Assembly: GCA_011390275.1 (NCBI GenBank) | Contig: JAABST010000024.1 | Location: 1-62,600, forward strand | DNA: 62,600 nucleotides | Direction: 5' to 3' | DNA from: Geitlerinema sp. S16 | Lineage (GTDB): Bacteria > Cyanobacteriota > Cyanobacteriia > Cyanobacteriales > Geitlerinemataceae | Shown here: one piece after another, positions 1 through 8,122 of the stretch | How the letters are laid out: each line of letters opens with the position of its first letter | How positions within the stretch are numbered: position 1 is the first letter of the stretch | Program-made: the position numbers and the translations under genes | The notes under the pieces: generated by a model | What the model saw: the letters and a program-made list of their open reading frames with translations, nothing else | The model's database searches: none | Told to the model about the DNA's origin: nothing

Positions 1-64
1 CTTACCTCTTTCTACCCCTCTATTCTCCATTCCCTGTCCATCCGCATTTATACTCATTGCATTA

Positions 65-277
65 ATGAGATGCTCCCCCTTGAATGGTTATAAGCTTAAA
101 AAGTCGCATCGAATTGATTGGGAAGTGCAGGCGGATAAAGCGATCGAGGCGTTTGATCGTAACGGTTTTATTCTATTAATTAACGACGAACAAGCTGAGG
201 ATTTGGACGCAGAAGTTGTCATTCGTCCAAATATGTCCGTCACCTTTTTAAAGTTAATGCCGTTGGTGGGTGGTTGA
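65..277 (+). CDS. ThiS/MoaD-like small beta-grasp protein ending in Gly-Gly
   Basis: This is a 70-residue protein. Its C-terminal half has the pattern of sulfur-carrier proteins of the ThiS/MoaD/ubiquitin fold: a hydrophobic strand followed by an Asn (ILLIND), an acidic turn, then IRPNMSVTFLKLMPLVGG. ThiS ends in a similar strand plus GG, and the terminal diglycine is the residue pair that is adenylated and thiocarboxylated in that family. The N-terminus is less typical and lacks an obvious first strand. It lies 104 bp upstream of the DUF4132 gene on the same strand. No ThiG, MoaE or E1-like partner is in view because the window begins here. The fold is inferred from the pattern alone, and the substrate is unknown. 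Confidence 0.6.
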   Translation: MRCSPLNGYKLKKSHRIDWEVQADKAIEAFDRNGFILLINDEQAEDLDAEVVIRPNMSVTFLKLMPLVGG

Positions 278-381
278 TCCATTAACTAAATCAATATCAG
301 TCGATTTTTGTGTGAGGTCTAAATTCGGATATTTTTTCGAGCCTTTTCAAAGTAAATATTGAGAAAAAGCGGCAAAAGAAG

Positions 382-2991
382 ATGACAAATCCTGTAGAGA
401 ATTCTCCAGATTCAAAACTATTTGGCTCGATTATTGATCGAATTGTAACAGATCAATCATCAAATTTTTATGACTTTAAACTTCGAGATTCTGAGGCTGG
501 ATCTGATGCTTTTGGTCTCGATCAATCGCTCCAAGCAAAACTCGCGATCGCCTTACTTCAGCAGTGTCATCGTACCTATGCTGATGATGATGAGCGTCAT
601 GAATTTCGACCAATTGATATTAAACTCTACCGATCAGCTCTCCAAATTCTGAATCGTAAATTACTCTTTGAATATGACGATCTAGTGACGCTCCTACACA
701 TTTTCCCCCACGATCTGTTTTGGAAAACTGGCAGCGCACAGATCCTGAAAGTCGTTGGAAATTATCTGAATCACGCCTCACTAACGCCTGAATTGGAGGC
801 GGCGATCACACTTTTTTGTGACAGTGTCGAGCAAGGATGGTACGGCAAGACGGCACAAGAGCGTTTACACCTGGCTAAGTTACGAGCTTTGGTTGGTTGT
901 GCAACGGCGCTGCCACTCAAAACGGGTGAAGCCTGGTCCGATCGCGCGATCGCCGATCTCGCCACCCATTCCAACACCGATCGCGCCACCTGGAGCGAAC
1001 TCCTCACCCATTGTGCCACCGCCACCGCCGCTCATCCCACCCAAAAATGGCGGAAGCCAATCGCCTCCTGGCTCGATCAGCTCAACGCCACCACCGTCTC
1101 GCGCTTCCTGACGGCCTGGTTTCCCCTGGTCGATAAGCCCCGCACACAGCCGATCGCAGAGTGGTCGCAGTGGAGTCCAAACCCTAATTTGCTAATTGAC
1201 GACGTGAATGGTGATGTCCTGAAAGGCTTGTTATGGCTATGTCCGACTCTGGTGGAGTTGGGTCAGGAGTCTGGCGAGAAGGCGCTCATCGACGATCTGA
1301 CACGAGCGATCGCCGGTCTGACCCTGTCGGCCTACCGCAAAGCGCCGGGAGTGGGGCCGCGCTGTGTGCGGGTGGGGAATGCTGGGGTTTGGGTGCTGGG
1401 CCAAATTCCGGGAATGACGGCGATCGGTCAATTGGCGCTGCTGAACGCCAAGGTTAAATTCAAGCCCGCACAAATGGGCATTGATCGGGCGCTGAATGCG
1501 GCGGCGGATCGAGCCGGGTTATCGCGTGAGGAAATCGAAGAATTGGGGGTTCCAACCTACGGCCTAGAGGAGGTGGACGTACGGCGCGAAATCCTGGGGG
1601 ACTTCACCGCCGAGCTGGTGGTCACGGGAACTAGTTCAACGGTCTTACGCTGGATCAAGCTCGATGGTAAGCCGCAAAAATCCGTCCCAAAAGCGGTCAA
1701 AGATAACTTTGCTGGGGAGCTGAAGGAACTCAAGCAAGCGGCGAAGGACATCCAGAAAATGCTGCCCGTGCAGCGCGATCGCATCGAGGCGGTGTACCTC
1801 CAGCAAAAAGACTGGGATTATGCCACCTGGCGCGATCGCTACCTCGATCTTCCCCTGGTCGGAACGTTGGCACGGCGGTTAATCTGGTGGTTTACCAACA
1901 CTGAGGATGAGGCTGAAATTGCGGGGATCTGGCACGATGGTCGCCTGGTGGACGTGAATGATCGCCCGCTGGAAACACTCCTAAAAACCCTCAATGACAC
2001 CACCCGCGTTCGGCTCTGGCATCCCCTCGATGAACCCGCTGATCGCGTCCTGGCGTGGCGCTCCTGGCTGCTCGATCGGCAAATTTCCCAACCCTTCAAA
2101 CAAGCCCACCGCGAGATTTATCTCCTCACTCCCGCCGAAGAAAATACTGGTGTCTACTCCAATCGTTTCGCCGCGCACATCATCAAACAACACCAGTTTA
2201 ATGCGCTTTGTGGTCAGCGCGGCTGGAACAATACCCTACGCCTAATGGTGGATGACTGTTATCGACCGGCGAGTTTAGCGCTCGATCGCTGGAATTTACG
2301 GGCGGAGTTTTGGATTGAGGGGATTGGCGATAATTATGGTGTGGACACCACTGAGGCGGGGTCGTATCTCTATCTCGCGACGGATCAGGTGCGGTTTTAT
2401 CCGATCGATTCGCGGCAAAACTACGCCCATGCCGGTGGTGGTGGCTATGGCAATTCGGGCTGGTGGGGTCAGGAACAGGAGATTCGTGAGCCGATCGTGC
2501 TCGATCGTCTTCCGAAGCTGGTGTTTTCGGAGGTGATGCGCGATGTGGATTTATTCGTCGGGGTGGCGAGTGTGGGGAATGATCCCAACTGGTCAGATGG
2601 TGGCCCCGAGGGTCGTCATGTGGATTATTGGCAGAGTTATTCCTTCGGTGAGCTATCGGCCACGGCGACGACGCGGCGGCAGTTACTCGAAACGCTGATC
2701 CCCCGCTTGAAGATTCGCGATCAGTGTTCGTTTACTGATCGTTTTCTGGTGGTACGCGGCGAGCTTCGTACGTACAAAATCCATCTGGGCAGCGGCAATA
2801 TTTTGATGGAGCCGAATGATGAATATCTGTGTATTGTGCCGGGTGGTAAGCAAGAAACCAGTTCGGGTCAGGTGTTTTTACCGTTTGAGGGCGATCGCAT
2901 TTTGTCGATCATTTTGAGTAAGGCGTTTTTGTTAGCGGAGGATACGAAGATTACTGACTCGACGATCGTGCATCAGATTAAGCCTAAATAA
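382..2991 (+). CDS. DUF4132 domain-containing protein
   Basis: The protein has 869 residues. The central segment around residues 430-530 (RWIKLDGKPQKSVPKAVKD, then a Lys-rich helix and WDYATWRDRYLDLPLVGTLARRLIW) and the C-terminal half (LRAEFWIEG, FSEVMRDVDLFVGVASV, IKPK end) match the DUF4132/YehI-type architecture, older name MolR-like. The N-terminal 350 residues look helical and repeat-like. No signal peptide or membrane segment is seen, so it is probably cytoplasmic. The biochemical role of DUF4132 is not established. The 5' third uses AT-richer codons than the rest. It may be co-transcribed with the small ThiS-like gene upstream. Confidence 0.75.
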   Translation: MTNPVENSPDSKLFGSIIDRIVTDQSSNFYDFKLRDSEAGSDAFGLDQSLQAKLAIALLQQCHRTYADDDERHEFRPIDIKLYRSALQILNRKLLFEYDDLVTLLHIFPHDLFWKTGSAQILKVVGNYLNHASLTPELEAAITLFCDSVEQGWYGKTAQERLHLAKLRALVGCATALPLKTGEAWSDRAIADLATHSNTDRATWSELLTHCATATAAHPTQKWRKPIASWLDQLNATTVSRFLTAWFPLVDKPRTQPIAEWSQWSPNPNLLIDDVNGDVLKGLLWLCPTLVELGQESGEKALIDDLTRAIAGLTLSAYRKAPGVGPRCVRVGNAGVWVLGQIPGMTAIGQLALLNAKVKFKPAQMGIDRALNAAADRAGLSREEIEELGVPTYGLEEVDVRREILGDFTAELVVTGTSSTVLRWIKLDGKPQKSVPKAVKDNFAGELKELKQAAKDIQKMLPVQRDRIEAVYLQQKDWDYATWRDRYLDLPLVGTLARRLIWWFTNTEDEAEIAGIWHDGRLVDVNDRPLETLLKTLNDTTRVRLWHPLDEPADRVLAWRSWLLDRQISQPFKQAHREIYLLTPAEENTGVYSNRFAAHIIKQHQFNALCGQRGWNNTLRLMVDDCYRPASLALDRWNLRAEFWIEGIGDNYGVDTTEAGSYLYLATDQVRFYPIDSRQNYAHAGGGGYGNSGWWGQEQEIREPIVLDRLPKLVFSEVMRDVDLFVGVASVGNDPNWSDGGPEGRHVDYWQSYSFGELSATATTRRQLLETLIPRLKIRDQCSFTDRFLVVRGELRTYKIHLGSGNILMEPNDEYLCIVPGGKQETSSGQVFLPFEGDRILSIILSKAFLLAEDTKITDSTIVHQIKPK

Positions 2992-3072
2992 TCATGTTTT
3001 GAACGGTATGTCAGTGCATAAAGATCTAGAAAAACATGAATTTTGCTCGATTTCCAAGTAGGTAATCAGTTC

Positions 3073-3215
3073 ATATAGCAGAAGCCGATTAAATTAGGAC
3101 ACTCTCGTCTAAGTTGAAAACCGCACTATTCGCAAAGCGAAGGCTACGCCAACGACTCCGCTCAGTGCTCTCAGCTTTTTTTGATACGTCCTAACCAAAT
3201 CGTTTTTTGCTATAT
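3073..3215. mobile_element. MITE-like element with imperfect terminal inverted repeats
   Basis: The two ends (3073-3100 and 3188-3215) form an imperfect inverted repeat of about 27 bp, starting TATAGCA and running to TTAGGAC. The 143-bp interior holds no ORF. It includes an AGCGAAGGCTACGCC motif typical of cyanobacterial dispersed repeats. A single copy of a similar end lies at 19531-19559. The mobile-element call is inferred from structure only, and target-site duplications are not obvious. Confidence 0.45.
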
Positions 3216-3249
3216 CTTCTAATAAATTTATCCTTAAAGTATTAAAACT

Positions 3250-3426
3250 ATGTCTCCAATCGCCGATACTCTCACCCTTCATACGCTGCGCGATCGCACC
3301 GGTCTAATTCGTAGCGATCGGCGTGATTTTTTTACGGAATGGCAAAATCTCAATCACTCACCCACAGAGAACGACTTTGCCTTTATTGATCGTTTTAGTC
3401 TGATTTTGCCCCCTATTTCGGGATGA
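3250..3426 (+). pseudogene. truncated gene remnant, 58 codons
   Basis: This short frame starts with ATG, contains two HIP1-like motifs and ends in TGA. Its sequence (TLRDRTGLIRSDRRDFFTEW then an NDFAFIDRF segment) resembles the N-terminus of short cyanobacterial restriction-endonuclease-subunit-like proteins, which continue for another 100 or more residues. Here the frame stops after LPPISG. The preceding MITE and the absence of a continuation suggest a decayed remnant. The family assignment is weak; it could also be a real very small protein. Confidence 0.35.
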
Positions 3427-3550
3427 CGGACTGTCCCAATTCACTCTAAAACGAGCCACCGTGAACGATCGAGCCACGAGGCCACGCAAGAAACCCTCGA
3501 TCAAAAGGCGCGATTCGTAGCGGCATTTGCAATAATGACGTAATCGTTAC

Positions 3551-6500
3551 ATGAGCAACGATGTCCATTTCGCATCACGCCCACGAGATATGAACAGCGC
3601 CTTCCTCGATCGCCTCCACAGCCCCGAACGTCCCGTCATCGTTTTTGACGGCGCGATGGGAACCAACCTGCAAGTCCAGGAACTCACCGCAGCGGACTTT
3701 GGCGGCGAACTTTACGAGGGTTGTAATGAATATCTCGTCCATAGCAAGCCGGAAGCGGTGGCGATCGTCCACCGGGGATTCCTCGAAGCGGGCGCAGACG
3801 TGATCGAAACCGATACCTTTGGCGGCACACCGACCACCCTGGCCGAGTTCGACCTCGCCGACAAAGCCTACGAACTCAATCGCGATGCGGCGATCCTAGC
3901 GAAAAGCGTCGCGGCGGAATTTTCGACACCGGAGAAACCGCGCTTTGTGGCCGGATCGATGGGGCCGGGGACGAAGCTGCCGACCCTGGGTCACATTAGC
4001 TACGATGCACTCTATGACGGCTACATCACCCAGGTACAAGGTCTGTACGATGGTGGCGTCGATCTGTTTTTGGTGGAAACCTGTCAGGATGTGCTGCAAA
4101 TTAAGGCGGCGCTGAATGCGATCGAGGCGGTGTTCACGGAAAAGGGCGAGCGTCGCGCGATCATGGTGTCGGTGACGATCGAAAATTTCGGCACAATGCT
4201 CGTTGGCTCGGAAATCGCGGCGGCAGTGTCGATCCTCGAACCCTACAACATCGACATCATGGGGCTGAACTGCGCCACCGGCCCCGATCTGATGAAGGAT
4301 CACATTCGCTATTTGTCAGAACATTCGCCGTTTGTGGTGTCGTGCATTCCCAACGCCGGTTTACCGGAAAATGTCGGTGGTCAGGCACACTACAAAATGA
4401 AGCCGATCGAGCTAAAAATGTCGCTGATGCACTTCATCGAAGACCTGGGTGTCCAGGTGATCGGTGGCTGCTGCGGCACACGTCCCGCCCACATCGCCGC
4501 ACTAGCAGAACTCACCACCGGCTTAACACCGAAACAACGCACACCGAACTACGAGCGATCGGCGGCGTCGATCTACACCACCCAAACCTATGAGCAGGAC
4601 AATTCGTTCCTGATCGTCGGTGAGCGGCTGAATGCTAGCGGCTCGCGGATGGTGCGCGAATTGCTCAACGAAGAGGACTGGGATGGACTGGTGGCGATCG
4701 CACGATCGCAGGAAAAAGAAGGGGCGCAAATCCTCGATGTGAACGTGGATTACGTCGGGCGCGATGGTGTTAGCGACATGCATGAGCTGGTGTCACGGTT
4801 GGTGAATAACGTCAAGCTGCCGCTGATGCTCGACTCCACCGAGTGGGAAAAAATGGAGGCGGGTCTTAAGGTCGCTGGTGGTAAATGTCTGCTCAACTCC
4901 ACCAACTACGAAGACGGCGAACCGCGTTTTTATAAAGTCCTGGAGCTGGCGAAACGTTACGGCGCAGGGATTGTGGTCGGTACGATCGACGAGGAAGGCA
5001 TGGCACGCACCGCCGATAAAAAATTCGAGATTGCGGCGCGAGCTTATAACGCGATCGTGGAATACGGCATCGATCCGGGCGAAATTTTCTTCGACCCCCT
5101 AGCACTGCCGATCTCCACCGGCATCGAAGAAGACCGCGAAAACGGCAAAGCCACCGTCGAATCGATCCGCCGCATCACCAGCGAGCTACCGGGCTGCCAC
5201 ATCACCCTCGGCGTCTCGAATATTTCCTTCGGTCTCAACCCCGCCGCCCGTCAGGTGTTGAACTCGGTGTTTCTCGCGGACGCGATGGAAGCCGGGATGG
5301 ACTCGGCGATCGTCAGTGCTAGCAAGATTTTGCCCCTCGCGAAAATCGATCCAGCTCACCAAAAAATCTGCCGCGATCTGATTTACGATCGGCGCGAATT
5401 CGACGGCGACGTTTGCACCTACGACCCCCTCGGTAAACTCACGACCCTATTTGAAGGCAAAAGCGCCAAGAAAAAAGAGGCGATTAGCAAAGACCAGCCC
5501 CTCGAAGAGCGCCTCCGTCAGCACATCATCGACGGCGAACGTATTGGCCTTGACGACACCCTCACCGAAGCCCTCACCCAATATCCCCCCCTCGACATCG
5601 TGAATGATCACCTGCTCGATGGCATGAAAGTCGTCGGCGAACTGTTCGGGTCGGGGCAAATGCAGCTCCCGTTTGTCTTGCAGTCGGCGCAAACGATGAA
5701 AGCGGCGGTGGCATTCCTGGAGCCACACATGGAAAAAAAGGAGGACGACACCGGCAAGGGTACATTCCTAATTGCTACCGTTAAAGGTGACGTTCATGAT
5801 ATTGGTAAAAATCTGGTGGATATCATCCTGACGAACAACGGTTATAAGGTGGTAAATCTCGGGATTAAACAGCCGGTAGAAAACATTATTCGCGCCTATA
5901 AAGAACATAAAGCTGACTGCATTGCAATGAGTGGTTTGCTGGTGAAATCTACGGCCTTTATGAAAGACAATCTAGAGACGTTTAACCAGGAAGGAATCAG
6001 CGTTCCCGTAATTTTAGGCGGAGCCGCACTAACGCCGAAATTTGTCCATCAGGACTGTCAGCGGGTGTATAACGGCAAGGTTGTTTATGGCCGCGATGCT
6101 TTTTCGGATTTGAATTTTATGGAAGTGCTGATGCCTGCCAAGCAGGGCGGTGATTGGGATGATCTGGAAGGTTTTCGCAACGGTCACGGTGACAATAACG
6201 ACTTTTTTAAAGAGCCGAAAGAGGAAGCGCCTAAAGAAGAGAAAAAATCCGATGAACCGATCGTGATTGATACGAAGCGATCGGAAGCTGTCGAGATTGA
6301 GATTGATCGTCCAACCCCGCCATTCTGGGGTACGAAAGTCCTGACACCAGAGGATTTCCCGATCGAGGAACTCTACTGGCATCTCGACCTTCAAGCGCTG
6401 ATCGCTGGTCAATGGCAGTTCCGCAAGCCACAAGGTCAAAGCCGGGAAGAATACGATGAATTCTTGGCGGCAAAAGTGCATCCAATTTTGGCGGAATGGA

Positions 6501-7153
6501 AAGCCAAAATCGAAGGGTCAAAGCTGCTGGAACCGACGGCAATTTATGGTTATTTCCCCTGTTTAGCCGAGGGCAACACGCTGTTTATCTACGATTCGAC
6601 ACTGGTGGACGGTGGCACGATTCCGGCAGATGCGACACCGGTGGCACAGTTCGAGTTTCCGCGCCAACGTTCCCAGCGTCGTCTATGTATTGCGGATTTC
6701 TTCCTACCGAAGGATCAGGCGGTGGTGGGCGATCGACTGCGGGTCGATGCGTTCCCGATGCAGGCGGTCACAGTGGGCGAAATCGCGACGGAATACGCCC
6801 AAACCTTGTTCGCGGGCGATGATTACACCAACTATCTCTACTATCACGGCATGGCGGTGCAGATGGCGGAGGCGATGGCAGAATGGTTGCACGCGCGGGT
6901 ACGTCGCGAGCTGGGTTTCGGCGAATTCGAGCCGGACAATATTCGCGATATGTTGGCGCAGCGCTACCAGGGTTCGCGCTACAGCTTCGGCTATCCGGCC
7001 TGTCCGAAGGTGTTGGATTCGCAGATTCAGCTTGATTTGCTGGGAGCCGATCGCATCAAGATGCATATGGATGAAAGCGAGCAGATTTATCCGGAGCAAT
7101 CGACGACGGCGTTTGTGGTGTATCACCCGATCGCGAAGTACTTCAGTGCGTAG
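3551..7153 (+). CDS. metH: cobalamin-dependent methionine synthase
   Basis: This 1200-residue enzyme transfers a methyl group from methyltetrahydrofolate through B12 to homocysteine. Modules in order: homocysteine-binding barrel (about 20-330) with zinc ligands Cys241 (NCATG) and Cys307/Cys308 (GGCCGT); pterin-binding barrel (about 350-610); B12 cap (about 655-735); B12-binding domain with D747-V-H749-D-I-G, where His749 is the cobalt ligand; and the AdoMet reactivation domain (about 965-1190). A charged Lys/Glu linker lies near 890-930. The length fits the family. An alternative start is the Met at residue 14. No B12 riboswitch was recognised upstream. The convergent DUF39 homocysteine gene lies just beyond the Argonaute operon. 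Confidence 0.97.
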   Translation: MSNDVHFASRPRDMNSAFLDRLHSPERPVIVFDGAMGTNLQVQELTAADFGGELYEGCNEYLVHSKPEAVAIVHRGFLEAGADVIETDTFGGTPTTLAEFDLADKAYELNRDAAILAKSVAAEFSTPEKPRFVAGSMGPGTKLPTLGHISYDALYDGYITQVQGLYDGGVDLFLVETCQDVLQIKAALNAIEAVFTEKGERRAIMVSVTIENFGTMLVGSEIAAAVSILEPYNIDIMGLNCATGPDLMKDHIRYLSEHSPFVVSCIPNAGLPENVGGQAHYKMKPIELKMSLMHFIEDLGVQVIGGCCGTRPAHIAALAELTTGLTPKQRTPNYERSAASIYTTQTYEQDNSFLIVGERLNASGSRMVRELLNEEDWDGLVAIARSQEKEGAQILDVNVDYVGRDGVSDMHELVSRLVNNVKLPLMLDSTEWEKMEAGLKVAGGKCLLNSTNYEDGEPRFYKVLELAKRYGAGIVVGTIDEEGMARTADKKFEIAARAYNAIVEYGIDPGEIFFDPLALPISTGIEEDRENGKATVESIRRITSELPGCHITLGVSNISFGLNPAARQVLNSVFLADAMEAGMDSAIVSASKILPLAKIDPAHQKICRDLIYDRREFDGDVCTYDPLGKLTTLFEGKSAKKKEAISKDQPLEERLRQHIIDGERIGLDDTLTEALTQYPPLDIVNDHLLDGMKVVGELFGSGQMQLPFVLQSAQTMKAAVAFLEPHMEKKEDDTGKGTFLIATVKGDVHDIGKNLVDIILTNNGYKVVNLGIKQPVENIIRAYKEHKADCIAMSGLLVKSTAFMKDNLETFNQEGISVPVILGGAALTPKFVHQDCQRVYNGKVVYGRDAFSDLNFMEVLMPAKQGGDWDDLEGFRNGHGDNNDFFKEPKEEAPKEEKKSDEPIVIDTKRSEAVEIEIDRPTPPFWGTKVLTPEDFPIEELYWHLDLQALIAGQWQFRKPQGQSREEYDEFLAAKVHPILAEWKAKIEGSKLLEPTAIYGYFPCLAEGNTLFIYDSTLVDGGTIPADATPVAQFEFPRQRSQRRLCIADFFLPKDQAVVGDRLRVDAFPMQAVTVGEIATEYAQTLFAGDDYTNYLYYHGMAVQMAEAMAEWLHARVRRELGFGEFEPDNIRDMLAQRYQGSRYSFGYPACPKVLDSQIQLDLLGADRIKMHMDESEQIYPEQSTTAFVVYHPIAKYFSA

Positions 7154-7173
7154 ATAGCGGTTTCGGTCGTAGG

Positions 7174-7235
7174 GTGGGCATCGCCCACCATCATGATAAT
7201 TTCCCCGTAGATTGGTCGTGGTGGGCACTGCCCAC
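7174..7235. repeat. two REP-like GTGGGC palindromes
   Basis: Two 15-bp near-palindromes, GTGGGCATCGCCCAC (7174-7188) and GTGGGCACTGCCCAC (7221-7235), lie between metH and the Argonaute operon. The same motif recurs at 27435-27635 and 53961-53975. They could act as bidirectional terminators or be REP-type mobile palindromes. Confidence 0.7.
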
Positions 7236-7265
7236 CTTACGACTCATAGTACCGATCTAAAGTCT

Positions 7266-7295
7266 TATACTATGAAAAACTGAGACCAGTAGGAA
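7266..7295 (+). promoter_or_regulatory. putative -10 box and ribosome-binding site of the Argonaute operon
   Basis: A TATACT hexamer at 7266-7271 could be a -10 box. An AGGA at 7291-7294 lies 8 bases before the ATG at 7303 and supports that start. No convincing -35 box was picked out. Confidence 0.35.
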
Positions 7296-7302
7296 CCTCT
7301 CG

Positions 7303-8118
7303 ATGGGTAAACAGTGGCTCCCCTATGTCAGCTATAGTTTATGGCTTTTGTTCTCCCCCTCTCTACGACGAGAGACAAGCCATTGCCATGCTGTGCGTGG
7401 CTTTAAAAAAGCACGTCATCAAGAAAAAGACATCAAAATTCTGATTGAGCAAGATACTATCCCACAACAAATTGGACATCTTGCCCAGATAATTGTTTTC
7501 GAGTACCACCACCGTCCCATCCACATTACAAACGACGAAATATACGAGTGGATTGCTCAAAAAATTGAGCTTTGTACATTACCAGATGTAATCAAGACTC
7601 GTATAGAATATATTTTAAATAACTATATTAAAAATCCGTTCTTAAAGGACAAAGAAATTCTTTTTATTAGCCGAGGTGATGAAGGATTTCCTGAGCCAAT
7701 TACACTATGCTACAACAACTATCAGTTTAATCTCTTTGCCTCTTTTGACTGTATCGTCCGAGAAGACGATGGCAGAATTAATATTCTGGACTTTAAAACA
7801 GGTCGCTCCAGTTTTGATCAACGTCAAGCTTTTGTCTATTTGGTGGCGGCTCGATACCAACGGCCGAATGAAACTATCACAGCTTCATTTTACAATCTCG
7901 AAACGCAAATTCACTCTGGCTTTATCTCTGCGACAGATGCGCAATTAAATGCGGTTGAGATCGAGTTAAAGCAGATTGCCGAGATACATCAGCACGAACT
8001 AAAATATTTTAAACTAAATAGGCAAGACTTCTACTCAATTTATCGTCCCAGTGTCGGAAGACATTGTGAGTGGTGTCATTTTCGCTCAGTATGTGACGCT
8101 CAATCATTGGGCGAATAG
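7303..8118 (+). CDS. Cas4/RecB-like PD-(D/E)XK nuclease, Argonaute partner
   Basis: The protein has 271 residues. The nuclease core is visible: SFDCIV, then INILDFKTG (the D...DxK catalytic pattern), followed by QAFVYLVAARYQ, the Q-x3-Y helix of RecB/Cas4 nucleases. A C-terminal cysteine cluster (GRHCEWCHFRSVC), with an isolated Cys near residue 28, would fit a Cas4-type iron-sulfur site. The first 45 residues are atypical and Arg/Ser-rich, without the usual Cas4 N-terminal motif. It ends 4 bp before the Argonaute start, so the two form an operon. Its base composition is AT-rich like the Argonaute and unlike metH. Association of long Argonautes with Cas4-like nucleases is known from other genomes. 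It is not CRISPR-linked here, as no array or cas gene is seen. Confidence 0.8.
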   Translation: MGKQWLPYVSYSLWLLFSPSLRRETSHCHAVRGFKKARHQEKDIKILIEQDTIPQQIGHLAQIIVFEYHHRPIHITNDEIYEWIAQKIELCTLPDVIKTRIEYILNNYIKNPFLKDKEILFISRGDEGFPEPITLCYNNYQFNLFASFDCIVREDDGRINILDFKTGRSSFDQRQAFVYLVAARYQRPNETITASFYNLETQIHSGFISATDAQLNAVEIELKQIAEIHQHELKYFKLNRQDFYSIYRPSVGRHCEWCHFRSVCDAQSLGE

Positions 8119-8122
8119 AATA

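Noticed and set aside
3427..3550. Possible cobalamin riboswitch upstream of metH
   Set aside because: The 124-bp gap is too short and no B12-box-like sequence or typical fold was recognised.
7303..8118. CRISPR-Cas Cas4
   Set aside because: No repeat array and no cas1, cas2 or effector gene is present; the gene is coupled to Argonaute instead.
8051..8122. Extended 5' end of the Argonaute frame (24 more codons)
   Set aside because: These codons overlap the nuclease gene in another frame and match nothing; two consecutive ATG codons at 8123 and 8126 just after the nuclease stop are a better start.
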